Positions 1-11,520 of a stretch of DNA of 64,000 nucleotides are shown piece by piece (positions within the stretch are counted from its first letter, which is position 1; each line of letters starts with the position of its first letter). The stretch lies in assembly GCA_961205875.1 (NCBI GenBank), contig OY540813.1, positions 13,053,001 through 13,117,000 of the forward strand. Direction: 5' to 3'. This DNA is from Sialis fuliginosa. Taxonomy: Eukaryota > Arthropoda > Insecta > Megaloptera > Sialidae. The notes under the pieces were generated by a model. The model worked only from the letters and a program-made list of their open reading frames with translations, was not told the DNA's origin and made no database searches. Made by a program: the position numbers and the translations under genes.

Positions 1-343
1 TTAATCTGACTTCCTGATATTATTACATAAGATAATATGTTACCATTAATATATCCAGTCAACAAATAATGGCACTTATAACACAAATTTTAAAAGTGAA
101 TTGTAATAATTATTGGTGTTACTTTTACTTCACATACCTATCTGAAAAAAAATCACTTATGAAACAATATCTATCTATACTATTTACTATCAAATATTTT
201 ATCGAACGTATATGGTGCAAGACATTTTAATAGAAACAATATACATATTAATTAAAAGAAAAAAACAATTATCTAATTTAAAAATGAAAAACCACATGTG
301 GCGTAAGACAATGAAAGTATTATTTTATAAACATTATATTTAG

Positions 344-633
344 TTATGTTCTTTTTTTAAGATTTCTTTTCTTAGCTTCTAAGTCGTGTTGAATATCATT
401 TTCAAGTTTATCAAATACTTGCAATATTCTAAAATGTATAAATCAGCATTAAAACTTTTATTAAATATATTTAATTAAAATTACCTTCGTTGATATTCTT
501 GCAAATTGGTGTTAGGTGCAGTAGGTTTTGGTTGCATTTTCTGAGATTTTTTTACCAATTTGCCAGATGATTTACCTTGCTGTTTTGTTTGTACAGTAAA
601 ATCACGAACACCACTGCATTGTAAATTTTTATC
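344..633 (-). CDS. 3' end of an unrecognised gene (last two exons)
   Basis: Two exons join cleanly on the minus strand. Exon 485-633 starts after a TTACAG acceptor in phase 0 and ends CGAAG|GTAA. Exon 344-428 follows a TTTTAG acceptor and runs to a TAA at 344-346. The spliced frame adds 77 residues: a polar Lys/Gln-rich linker (from DKNLQCSGVRDF to QPKPTAPNTN), then a charged C-terminal helix (LQEYQRRILQVFDKLENDIQ) that ends in a basic tail, KKRNLKKRT. The reading frame across the junction and both splice signals support a real gene. The start and upstream exons are not visible nearby; the neighbouring gene at 992-2836 would lie in or before its intron. I do not recognise the family. A small coiled-coil or adaptor protein is possible, but that is only inference. 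Confidence 0.7.
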
Positions 634-991
634 CTGTAATATTATTAGAAATTTTAAGAAAAACGTTGTAAAAATATAAATTAAATACATGTAATCACAG
701 AAAAAAGTTGGCAATTGTTTTAGAAATATTATCACATTTTCGATATATAGGTATATATGTAGTAAAATGAAAAAATTTCTGATAGTATATATTTTTATTT
801 AAATAAATTAATACATTTATTATATTATTTTATAATTTAAATTATAATCTGAAAAATGAAATATATGGAATAAAATAAAATAACATTATTTATAATATTA
901 TATATTTCTAATAGTAAGCAATAAAAAATATAAAATAACAAAACATTATATAATACTGATATCAATCAACTACATTTTATTACTGTAATCA

Positions 992-2836
992 TTAGACTTT
1001 AAATACTTTCACGGTCTGAAAATTATTTCTAAATCCTCCAGTTTTTACACGAGCATTTTTCGAAAGAGGTGTATCAACTTTGTAAGGATCACTGATTAAA
1101 AGTTTAGAATGATCTTCATATTCCAGTTTTGCCATTTCTTGATTGCTTGATCCAAAATCAGGAATATCATCAAACGAATATTTTTTACCGAAATTTGATG
1201 TTTCTATGTTGGATTTACTTAAACCTTTATTATTGCTTTCAGTATTTCTTTTTGCTAGTAACACAGTTTTTTTATTTAAATCACTGCTGTCATAATCAAT
1301 CTCAATGGGATTCGGAGTGTATAATACATATTTTTCTCTTAAATTAGTTTCATGAATTTGTTCTATCGGATTTGGTTTTCCGAAACTATTTGCTTCGTTT
1401 TGATATTTTATGGGCTTCTCTCTACCAGATTGTGAACCACAATTAGTACATTTTTCTTTATTTCCATTAATTTTCGATCCGAAACTAAAATACGAAGGAG
1501 AATCACTTTCACCAAAATCTTCAATTCTACTGTACGGATTTTCGGATATTAATTTTTCCGAAAGTCCCGAGGGTTGAGGGTGTGTCGTGTGAAAGGAATG
1601 ATAATTATTCAAAAATGGATTACCCATAACTGGTTTTGGAAGCGTGAACATACTAAATAACTGTCTACTATGTGCGTTAGTCTTCTTTTCAGGAGCACTA
1701 TATTTGCTCTGTTCGTTGTAATTGTAACCGTTATTAAAATTATCGTAACTATTTGGATGTTGATTCTGTTCACTAAACCATGGAGGTTTGTTCAAAAATA
1801 GTGTTTGGACATTACCAACATATGGTTGGTTATTGTTTTTAACGGCAATTAACATCATTTTATCCGATCTACTATCTTGATTATCGTTGTAATTTTCACG
1901 TGGATTTTCTTCATTTTGATAACCATAGTCACCATTATAATCATTTTTCTGAGCATTTACGTCTTCTTTGCTTTCTTCATTCCTGTTATACTCGTAGTCA
2001 TTAGGGTAGTCAACTTTTTGCTCTTCATTTTCATTTTTTTCTTGACTATAATCATCGTAATCATTATTTACATTTTCTTGACCGTTTCTGTTTTTGTAAT
2101 TATTTCGATAATTATCAGCGTTTTGATAATATTGATTATTACCACCATTATCAACATATTGCTTATTATTACCTTGATCTTCATTACTATCGTCGTAATA
2201 ATAATGTTCTTCTTTTGAACATGGTTTTTCTTTCGGAGGAGCCGGTGGAGGAGCTTTTGGTGCCGGTTTTGGTGGTGGAGCCTTCGGAGCTGGCGGTGGA
2301 GCTTTTGGAGCTGGAGCTGGTGCTGCAGCTGGAGCTGGAGCTAAAACTGGATACACGATCGGGAAATCTCTATTCCAATTCAAACTGAATCCAATGTTTT
2401 TTCTTAAGACACCGACTGGAGGAGCTGGAGCTGGTGGTGGTGGAGCACCTTTTGGTGGAGGTCGAGGTGGTGGCGGTGGTGGTGGAGGAGGACCTTTCGG
2501 AGCTGGAGCTGGTGGTTGTTGGGGAGGTTGTTTAGGTGGAAATAATGGGAATAAAGGAGGTACTGGGGGTGGAGGAGGTGGTAATGGTATTAAGGGTGGA
2601 CGTTTTGGGGGTGGAGGAGGTGGAGGAGGAGGCGGGGGAGGTGGCACAACAGTTGGCCTTTTAATAACATCATATCCAAACGTATCTGCTACACCCCGCA
2701 ATATAAAATCAATATTTCTTTTATCCCTTGAAGGGTCCTCATCAGTAATGTTATCATTTTCTTGTCCAGCAATGAATGTCGTAATTTCACACAATAATAA
2801 AAATATCACACAAACGTTTGTTATCAGTTTAAACAT
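992..2836 (-). CDS. Secreted polyproline, Asn/Tyr-rich protein
   Basis: This is a single uninterrupted 614-codon frame. Residues 1-24 form a hydrophobic signal peptide (MFKLITNVCVIFLLLCE start, likely cut before QEN). A Lys-Arg at residues 39-40 (SRDKR|NIDF) looks like a proprotein-convertase site. Residues about 60-205 are proline runs broken by Ala, Lys and Gly (PPPPP, KAPPPAPKAPPP). Residues about 205-330 are very rich in Asn, Tyr, Asp and Glu. The remainder is Ser/Asn-rich with one CTNC pair. No enzyme domain is visible. The composition and processing fit an extracellular matrix or cuticle-associated protein. The frame is far longer than chance allows in such AT-rich DNA. The start was chosen because it gives the signal peptide directly, so no intron is needed. 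The function is unknown; structural secreted protein is the best reading. Confidence 0.8.
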   Translation of the reverse strand: MFKLITNVCVIFLLLCEITTFIAGQENDNITDEDPSRDKRNIDFILRGVADTFGYDVIKRPTVVPPPPPPPPPPPPPKRPPLIPLPPPPPPVPPLFPLFPPKQPPQQPPAPAPKGPPPPPPPPPRPPPKGAPPPPAPAPPVGVLRKNIGFSLNWNRDFPIVYPVLAPAPAAAPAPAPKAPPPAPKAPPPKPAPKAPPPAPPKEKPCSKEEHYYYDDSNEDQGNNKQYVDNGGNNQYYQNADNYRNNYKNRNGQENVNNDYDDYSQEKNENEEQKVDYPNDYEYNRNEESKEDVNAQKNDYNGDYGYQNEENPRENYNDNQDSRSDKMMLIAVKNNNQPYVGNVQTLFLNKPPWFSEQNQHPNSYDNFNNGYNYNEQSKYSAPEKKTNAHSRQLFSMFTLPKPVMGNPFLNNYHSFHTTHPQPSGLSEKLISENPYSRIEDFGESDSPSYFSFGSKINGNKEKCTNCGSQSGREKPIKYQNEANSFGKPNPIEQIHETNLREKYVLYTPNPIEIDYDSSDLNKKTVLLAKRNTESNNKGLSKSNIETSNFGKKYSFDDIPDFGSSNQEMAKLEYEDHSKLLISDPYKVDTPLSKNARVKTGGFRNNFQTVKVFKV

Positions 2837-2869
2837 TGTTGTTTTTTTATGACTTTGTTCACATTATTT

Positions 2870-5298
2870 TATAACGATACACTTTTGTTATTGTTGTAGT
2901 AGATGTTTTCAGTATGAATTTTGAATTATGTCTGCTACAAAATATTGTATTCATTATGTAAAATAGAATGTGGGAATTGCAGCAGGTGAACTGGGGTACA
3001 CAAAAAAAATTAACTATTTCTGCAACATATAATTGATTTCTCTTGGTAGGTGAAAAAAAATAAAAGATTAGTGAAAACAGAACGGGTATTTTTGTTGTAA
3101 TGTAAAAGTAATAATGTTAACACTTCATTGGTAATGCGACGGCCGTAGCAAGTTATTTTTGCCAAGTCCCAAATATAAATATTTATTATTTTTTCTTCAT
3201 AATATTTTTTTAATACATCTCTTTAAAACCATTTATATTTTAATTATTTTTCCAATAAAATTTTTAATAAAATACGAAATCTGAAAGTATTATACATTTT
3301 TATATTTTTATTAAAAGGACTGGCCATGGCAGTATCTACGAGTGACTTTTTTAAATCTATAATCTCGTATATATATCTTTAACCATACAAAAGATTTCTT
3401 AATGGGCCATTCAAAAATAGATTAGTTATAGCAAAAGTGCACAATAAAAATTAATCATGAAAAATTATAATATAAAATCTCAAAAACTTATAAGAAAACG
3501 ATTCAATCTTGATCCTTGAGCCTACTAAGTTCAACTGAAAATTGATATAACACTATGTTTTCTCACTCACAATACCCTCTTAAAATAAATTATGCTTGAT
3601 TTAAAAACTTTTTTTTCTATTTTTTGTGTTTGTAAAAGTAAAATATTATAACCGAAAATAAATAGTGAAAAATATGTAGGTATGTTTAATATTTATTATC
3701 ATAATTGTCCTATGCTCCATTTCACCTTTCAAAGGCCAACCTATATAGTAACATATCTGTTTTTATTTTCCAAATCAATTTAACATCTTATCCGGTAAAT
3801 ATATATAATTTCCTATTTATCCACATAATACATATAAAAAAACTTTGAAAATTGATTCCTCAGCATTTGAAGAAAATACTTAAGACGTTACCCAGAAAAT
3901 TTTGTATACTTAAAAATATAAAATTTAGAAATTATTTGGACATTAAATATAGTTAAAAATATTTGTCATTTAAATAGCTAAAATCTGTTTCTACGTCAAT
4001 GCAGCCCAGCTTCACGGTAGTTTCATGCTTCAAAAGCCAAAACTATACATTACACAATATGATTGACAGAGACGTAATTATCACACTCCAACAATAACGT
4101 ATTGCAAGTGGGTCTATATTATAACAACCGACCGGACAATTGTTATGTAACTAAATCGAAAAATCATTTCAGTTTTTATTTAATATCGTAAACTAATTAA
4201 TACGACTCTACCGCAATTTGTGGTTTAACAATTCGTTAATACACAATACACACACGTCATAAATGAACAGTGACTATCTAACATTTTATGCCAATCTATA
4301 TACAAAACAAAAAGTGATCCTATAAAAGTTCTGTTTTTTTCATTTTCAGGTTCGCAACCTTAAGGCAGTATTGCGATGTTACAACTAAAATTGTAACCTT
4401 GTTTCAGGATTTTTTTTATATTTTCCAAATACTTAATTTTTGGTGAAGGGGGAAGAAAGACGTAAAAAAACTCATTAGTGCCTTGGTAGCTATATGATAA
4501 TAAAAGTAGATTTGTGAAATATAATATATGTACTTATATATTATATATTTCAAATAAATAATTATTTAATTATACACTTAATTTTAACAGTTTCCTTAAC
4601 ATATAGGTATATGTATTTTAATCGATAAATATAATCAAATCCCAACTATTATTGCTAGTCCAAATACCGTAAAAGTAAGTAAGTACTTATTTCAACATTT
4701 GTTGAAGTTTTTTTTAATGTTCGCCTTTCATACACAATTTCACTCTTTTGATTTCTTTATATGTATTAGCAATATATCCTTTATAGTAGTGTTTAAGAAA
4801 CATACATAGTTAATTGTGAAAGTATATTTGAAATTAAACTAATTAATAAAATAATAATGGGCACTTTTTAATATTTTTCTTTTCATTGTATAAAATTCAA
4901 AGACATACTCTTTATTATGCCTACTTATAATAAAACGCAATTCATATCCTACCTAATTTAATATGATTCCTTAAACAACTAACTGACAAATTGATCAAGT
5001 GAAAGTAAATAAAAAAATAAGTAAGTAAATCAGAATTCGCGACACACTCTTTATGTGGATTTTAACATTACGCTAACAGACGGAGAATATTGCATTGCTG
5101 TGATATAAGCTGTTTTAGCATTCCTATCAGTTTCATATACATATATTGTATTACGTATTTCTACAATCGAAATAATCTACCACATTGCGTCTATAAAAAA
5201 CGACCACATTCTCTAAAAAGTGGGGTCCAAATTTTATGTAGATACAATTTTAAGTATACATTCGTATATTTTATAATCGAGTAATCATAATATAACTC
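2870..5298. other. Gene-free AT-rich stretch
   Basis: No open frame, splice-supported exon or clean inverted-repeat element was seen here. It should contain the promoter of the 2836 gene: on the minus strand a TTATAAAATA lies about 30 bases before that ATG, which is too close to be a convincing TATA box for it. Confidence 0.5.
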
Positions 5299-5306
5299 TC
5301 AGAATA

Positions 5307-5726
5307 AGTGATGTAAAGGTGAAAAGTTATGCATAACTTTTTAATTTCACTGAACATTTTCATTCGCCCGTGAAAATTTTCAAATTTTTGAAAAGTTTTG
5401 ATCATACATTTTTTTTATTGGTACCACTTAATTTTAAAGAAACAATGTATTTTTAAATTAGTTTTGGAAATGATTGATTCTTATATTGTCATCGAGAATA
5501 CATAAGTATACAAAATTTCGGACATCAGGAAGTAGATGAAAAATTGGTTACAAGTTTTGATCGAAATGGACAAATAAACAAAGTTAATAAAATTGTAAAA
5601 AAATAAATAAATTGTGTATTACGTTATAATTTAACTCATAACATTACAACCTTAACTTTTCACCGACTTGAAACTTTTCATGATGTTTTCAAAAAAATAT
5701 ATTTTCATGAAATTTTACATCACTAG
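5307..5726. mobile_element. 420-bp MITE with 8-bp target duplication
   Basis: The left end AGTGATGTAAA is matched in reverse by TTTACATCACTAG at the right end. Both ends are flanked by the same octamer TCAGAATA (5299-5306 and 5727-5734). The interior repeats the word GAAAAGTT in both orientations and encodes nothing. An 8-bp duplication with short terminal repeats fits a non-autonomous hAT-like element. The undecayed flank points to a fairly recent insertion. Confidence 0.8.
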
Positions 5727-5734
5727 TCAGAATA

Positions 5735-7745
5735 GTAAACAGTATACATCTTTAATTAGGGCTGCGCGACGAGACGAGATTGGCTTAAATCCAGATGAAA
5801 TGGGGCATAAACGATACCAATTGAATTTTAACAAAACGTTACAGTAGAATTTTTTTAAAAAAACATTGGTTAATGAAATATTTTTTTTTATCTATAGAGT
5901 TAAACTTACATTTTTTTAGTATTAAAGCTTAAAATTTTAGTTAGATAAATATATATTTTTTCCATTTATGAAAATAGAATAATATATAAATAATGCTTAT
6001 TTAAGTCGAAATAACACAGTATGTGATCTAGCAGACCACAAATTGTGTTTGAGCCTACAGTGAATGCCCTTCAAAATAAAAAATAGAATATTAAAGTTAT
6101 TGTGATAGCTTACCAGAAAAATGTAATAAAAAAGGAAGAGTTAAATCATTTTTATTTCTAAAATAAAAATACTTTTATATTAAGTCGAAACTATCATTTT
6201 TTTGGCATTAATTTACATATGCAACCAATTAATGCTTTCTCAAACCCGCCACCTGACGTGGATCACCGAGGGGAATAGGATTTGCTCTGGGGTGATCAGG
6301 TTCACACCTATCATTTTGAATAACCGAGTGTCCAAATAGGTAGATGAGAATATTTAATTGAATTTTTATAGTAGTGGGTTTTTGTAACACCAGTCTACCA
6401 TCCGATAGCTAAGACAATTTCACAGAAAGGCTAAATAGATGTCTTCGTATACATTTCATAAATAATACACATGTATATTAAATACTTATAGTACAATTAT
6501 ATTATGAGTACAGAGATTCATAAAGGAAATCAAAATTATAAACCATATATATATAGCACTGAACTTAGAGAGGTCAGTATTAAATCCAAGGTAACATTTC
6601 AGTTTTCATTTTCACCTAGTGAGCCAAGTACAAGGATGTTTGTGTTTGCCACTTTGGTAAGCTAAGGGCCGTAGTCGGCAATGCCCGGTCGTGCAATGAA
6701 TCCCAAAGCAGCTAAGAAAGTTACTAGGCTCACAGCACGCATTCACTATCTCCAAATTAATATTCAGAACACTTTCCTCGCTGCATTTCTGTCACTTACC
6801 GATATTCATATTTGGATCAAACAATTATTGTTTAGTATTAGATATCATGTATGCGAATATTTTACTAAGGTGTAATAGTTTTATTATTTTATACGTTATT
6901 TATATCTACTCTTAGATTGTTTAAAATCCAATTTTATATTATAATATTATTCTTAAAAATAGATGAGTGCATAAGTACAAATACATTAACTTTAAAAAAA
7001 TATATTTATTGGTAGTACTAGTACAAACAATCCACAAAAATGTACTTCAGTACAAATAAAAACTATTTAAATACAAACACAAGTAATTTTTGTAACTTCA
7101 ATTACAATTAATTGTTTGTAATATAATTTTTAGGATTTTTTTCAAATATTAATCCCAATTAAATGTTCCAATATACAATGTTAGAAATAATTAAAAAATG
7201 CAATAGTGTTGTTGCAAAATATGGGTATTTTACATAATGAAAAAATCATTTCATTAAATAACAGAAACTTTAAAATTATACACTAACCTAATTAAAATTA
7301 AAAACGTTCTGATTAATTTTCACACCAAAAACAAGAACATCAAATGAATAATAAACCAAAAAGTTATATACGGAAATTTCTAAAATATTGAAATTAAAAT
7401 ATAATCATTTTCGTATCCACCTATGTCTGCAAAGTGGAAACAAGAAAATAGGAGAAAATTATAATTAGATCACTTCCCACCTTCAGAGAAAGAAAAGGTG
7501 AAGGTGGAGTAGCAGGGCATATTTAATGCAAGATACAGTCTGCCTTACGGTTTGTTGCATACTCGTCTGTGTATTATTCACATCACTGATTTTATCTTAC
7601 GTACTCTTAAGACACTTGAAAACCGCAAAAAAAAACAATGACAAAACAATTTTTATATTTGGTGTATCTTGCATGTATTAGTTGATAGTTTTATGATTAT
7701 ACAGTAATGTACACGTTACTACACATATGTATGTACTATGGATTT
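5735..7745. other. Gene-free stretch with two GC-richer islands
   Basis: Mostly AT-rich DNA with no gene I can support. Two short islands (about 6238-6330 and 6600-6740) have a different base composition. The second holds overlapping short open frames on both strands and is discussed as a finding. Confidence 0.4.
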
Positions 7746-8130
7746 TAGAAGTCGTTTGCTACCGTAAAGGTCAGAATCGCTTGCAACAGATTCCAAAATA
7801 TTAAGACAAACATCATCGGTTATATTTTTCTAAGGCGAAGCTTATATATAGTTACATCATTTTAAATAAAAACACAAATATACGTCCATTTCATTAAGTA
7901 ATTTTATATCAAGCTTAACATATTTAAATACTAAAATTCGGAATATCAAATATTTATTGCCACAAAAATTTTCAATAGATTACATAATAATTTAATCGCA
8001 CAATATTATGTATAAACAAAGAGTACTTCTTTATCTAACAAATGAATTTCAAAATATTTGTCTTTATATAGAAGCCTACTAGGTTTGTGATTCAGGACGA
8101 TCACTTCTGCACTGCACTATACATACATGC
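7746..8130 (-). mobile_element. Diverged copy of the AGTCGCC MITE family
   Basis: This region aligns in reverse with 41416-41801. Shared blocks include AGACAAACATCATCGGTTAT, AATTCGGAATATCAAATATT and GCCTACTA.GTTTGTGAT. The ends here are eroded, so the boundaries are approximate. It shows that the better-preserved element at 41416 belongs to a dispersed family. Confidence 0.65.
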
Positions 8131-8374
8131 ACCTATTATGCTTTGTAAATATAGTGTAGGTAAAATTTATATGCAATTCATACTAATTTTAATTAATTAA
8201 TATTTCTTATATCTATCATTTTACAACGTAGTCCTTTTAGATATTATTTTAAACTATAACAATTATTATTGTTATTATAAGTTATTTTGAAATTTTAAAC
8301 TTTTATTTATGTATACAAACAAAATTATATTTTCTAAGAGAGGGATAAAGGTAATTATTTTTAATTTCGTCAGA

Positions 8375-8580
8375 TTTTATACACAGCTTTGCCCGCGTTT
8401 ATTTCAAAATCGGCTAATACCTACGCAACCGACGGACTGTTCCAAATGCATAGGTACCAAATTCCAACCAAATTGTTTAACCACTGTTCAACCCCTTGAT
8501 AAAGTAACATCTTATTCTAGGATCTTACTTTCTAACAGCAAAAGTTCCACTAAAATCGGTTCATTTATTTTTTGATCTTA
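8375..8580 (+). repeat. Decayed LINE/SINE-like tail (TTTGCCCGCG type)
   Basis: The block starts ACAGCTTTGCCCGCG and ends near AAAATCGGTTCATT. Both words belong to the very common arthropod repeat that begins with CTAGCTG and CCCGCG and carries an ATCGGTTCA word near its end. Clearer copies are at 37652 and 51048. The family name cannot be fixed by eye; a non-LTR retroelement tail or SINE is likely. The open frame across it is not a gene. Confidence 0.45.
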
Positions 8581-10484
8581 CTTTAAACTATCAAAATGGA
8601 TTCCATTGCCTACAAAATGATGCATAGACACTGTACAAATAAACGTAAGTATACAATTATTTATGTATAATGTAGGGAATTCGAAAATTGTAACATAAAT
8701 AATTTATTTAACGAAAGTACTAATTTCTTTTACAAAATTTCGAAAGCTTTGCTAGTAACATATACTATTATAGAGACTAAATCGTCAAAACTAACTAAAT
8801 ATGAAAGTCTATTGACAGAGTAAATTTTTAATCCTAAATAAAGTAGACAACTATATTATTTGCTCGTTAAACAAAAAATTAAATCAATCAAACCATTTGT
8901 TGAATAGGTACCTATGTCCAGGGTTTTTTTTGTAATGTAACGCGGTGGAACGGATTTCCGGCACCTTTTTTCGTAGCATAAGAAAAGCTGGTTCAAATTT
9001 AATTTAAATAATACTTGAATATAATTTTCTTTAGTAAAAATCTTGGTAAGAAGTTCCAGCAACTTTTTGTTATAAAAAAAGTCCTGCCTATATCAATTAT
9101 GTAATATGTACATATTATTTTCTTGAGGACAAGTATTTTAATTAATTTAATTTCTCTATTTAAGTTACTCAACTATTTTATTCTCTAGACACATCCACAT
9201 AAGATATTCTTTTTTTGTATTAAGTGTAACAAACATTCTGTAATCAGTTAGCAATTATGAAAGATGGACACCGGTAGTTATGGATTTAAATCAATTACTT
9301 TCACTGACGCAGTGTTGCAATAATTTGATAAAATCATCGCACAAATAGAGTGCACACTTAAAGACACATACACACACAAAATCTGTCACAATGCGATCGA
9401 TTGTCAATTCTTTGCACATATAAAGAATACATGTATATCAATATGTGCAATATAATATGTATGTGTGTACTTTACATAGGCGTCCGTAATAAAAATGACA
9501 AAATTGTCAAAAAATATATAATAAAAAATATTTTCATAAGAACAAATAAATAAATAAGTCGGTATACAAAAAGAAAAAGTTTAAAAGAATTTATTACCTA
9601 CTATAATTTATATCTGTACTATCCAACATTTCTGTTATATAACATATTATACCCATGTGTCTGTGTGTCGGTCTGTCCGCCTGTTTATTTATAGAGGTTG
9701 TAATTCAAATACGTCAAATTGTAGAAGGGTAAAATTTCATATTTAAGATTAATTTTCATCTCTAAATAAAACCTATTTTTGAAAACGATCTTTCAATCGG
9801 AAACGAATTTTACTCCTGTCAATTTTTTTAATTTTCTAATTATTTTTGAAACAGTACAAATTAGAGAAAAATGTTGTACAGAATTGTATTATCTATAGAT
9901 ATATAATTTTTGCTTGTATTCATTTTTCTTTCTGCCAATGAATTCATATTTTTATATATTAATGAAATAGAATTATATTTTGCCCTCATAACATACATTT
10001 TGCGGACGCACATGCATTTATATCTGTATGTATGTACGTATATGTGCGTACGTAAAATGAAAAAAAAACATGTTTTATGTAACTGTTCCAGGAAGAATAC
10101 ATTTTGCTGATTGTCTCGATTGTTATTTCATAATACATGATTTTGAAGATAATATAGTTTTTTATGCATTTACTTACAGACTACTTTTAAAAGATCTGAT
10201 GATATTATCATTATAATTAACAGGTTTGATTTCGGTAGCATGTTATAATTTCTACATTATTTTTTAAGCATGTTTCTAAAATATAAAAAGTATTTAGTAT
10301 TCATGTTTAATACACCTATGATAAAAAATATACAATTTTTTAATTATAAATACAGTTTCATTCAAATAAAATAAAATAATGTGCAATGAAAACCCATTTA
10401 GTGAATGATTTTGAAGAATATGCTCTGTAGCAAATAAGCACAAGCCTGGGCCATAACGTACATCAGTCACCTTTGTATCCATTA
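8581..10484. other. Gene-free stretch with a reversed repeat tail
   Basis: AT-rich and without a supportable gene. Around 9650-9700 the plus strand reads GTGTGTCGGTCTGTCCGCC, the reverse of the CAGACAGAC stretch that ends several dispersed repeats here, so a decayed minus-strand copy is likely at about 9640-9860. Confidence 0.4.
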
Positions 10485-10931
10485 AAAGTGAAAAGTATGG
10501 TGCGTTATGTGGTCTGAAGGAATCATTGGCCCTTACTTTTTTTGAAGATTAACATTGTTACTATGGAAAACGTTATCGTAACATAGTTGATAGTCTTGGT
10601 TTACATGTGGTTCCAACAAGATGATGTAGCTTCACATACAACCAATGTTACAATGGAATTAGGGGATCTGTTTCCACAATAAATTATCTCTAGAAATGGT
10701 GATGTCGATTAGCCTCTACGATCTCCAGATTTAACAGCCCCGGACTTCTTTTTGTGGGGATATCTAAAGAGCAAGGTTTATGCCAACAAACCAGAAACAC
10801 TTGAGTAACTTAAACAAAACATTCGTGGCAAAATTAATAAAATACTGGTTGAAATGTGTGAAAATTGTTATCATTTTCCATTAAATTATACAAACATAAA
10901 TTAGTAAACATTTCCGGCGAACACTCTGTAT
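10485..10931 (+). pseudogene. Decayed Tc1/mariner-like transposase
   Basis: Plus-strand translation gives WSEGIIGPYFF, then WFQQDDVASHTTN, then RSPDLTAPDFFLWGYLKSKV and YANKPETLE. These are the second and third catalytic blocks of DDD/DDE Tc1/mariner transposases. The phase changes between blocks, and in-frame stops occur after FPQ, after NGDVD and after KPETLE, so it is inactive. The right edge, GCGAACACTCTGTATA, resembles the terminal repeat of such elements. The 5' half of the gene is absent. Confidence 0.85.
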
Positions 10932-11449
10932 ATAGAATTATTAGAAAGAGCGATTGCTTCTTTTTTAAATTTACTTATATCTAACTATTTCTTATTTAAA
11001 TTAAGATAATTAATATTATTCATCTACACTTTCTTAAATTTGTGTTTTACGTTTTTTATTAATCAATACAATATTTTATTGTATAGACAGAATATAACCA
11101 CTTATTTATTTATACCTAATCAAATTCAATCTACTTATACCGATTCAATATTATACCATATCAAATTGGTTCGTTTTCAAATAAAATACAAACAATACAA
11201 TGAAACTCACTGAATATCCAAATTCAGTTTGAATTATTTATAAACGATTCGAAATCGAAATCGAAATCTAAACATTCACTAATTACTTCACCGTATTACA
11301 AAAACCAAACCAAAATAAATCAGTGCATCTGTTATCGCTTCGGAATCTGATCTATTTATACATATATATAACAAGTGTGTGCATACATTATAAATAAATT
11401 AAATTAATAGAGGATTCGTATCACGCGTTATCAGAAAAACGAGAACACA

Positions 11450-11455
11450 TATAAG
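11450..11455 (+). promoter_or_regulatory. TATA box of the 11521 gene
   Basis: TATAAG is followed by GC-rich DNA, placed about 70 bases before the ATG. A start of transcription near 11480 would leave a short leader. The other two spliced cuticle-type genes in the window have the same layout. Confidence 0.5.
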
Positions 11456-11520
11456 CGAGGCGGAGGTCCGGACGCCGTCCAAAGTGTCATAGGAAGTGTG
11501 AGTGCGTGGGTGTTGTCAAC

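Noticed and set aside
2394-2852. Plus-strand glycine-rich open frame
   Set aside because: It is the reverse shadow of the CCN-rich polyproline gene and has no signal peptide or independent support.
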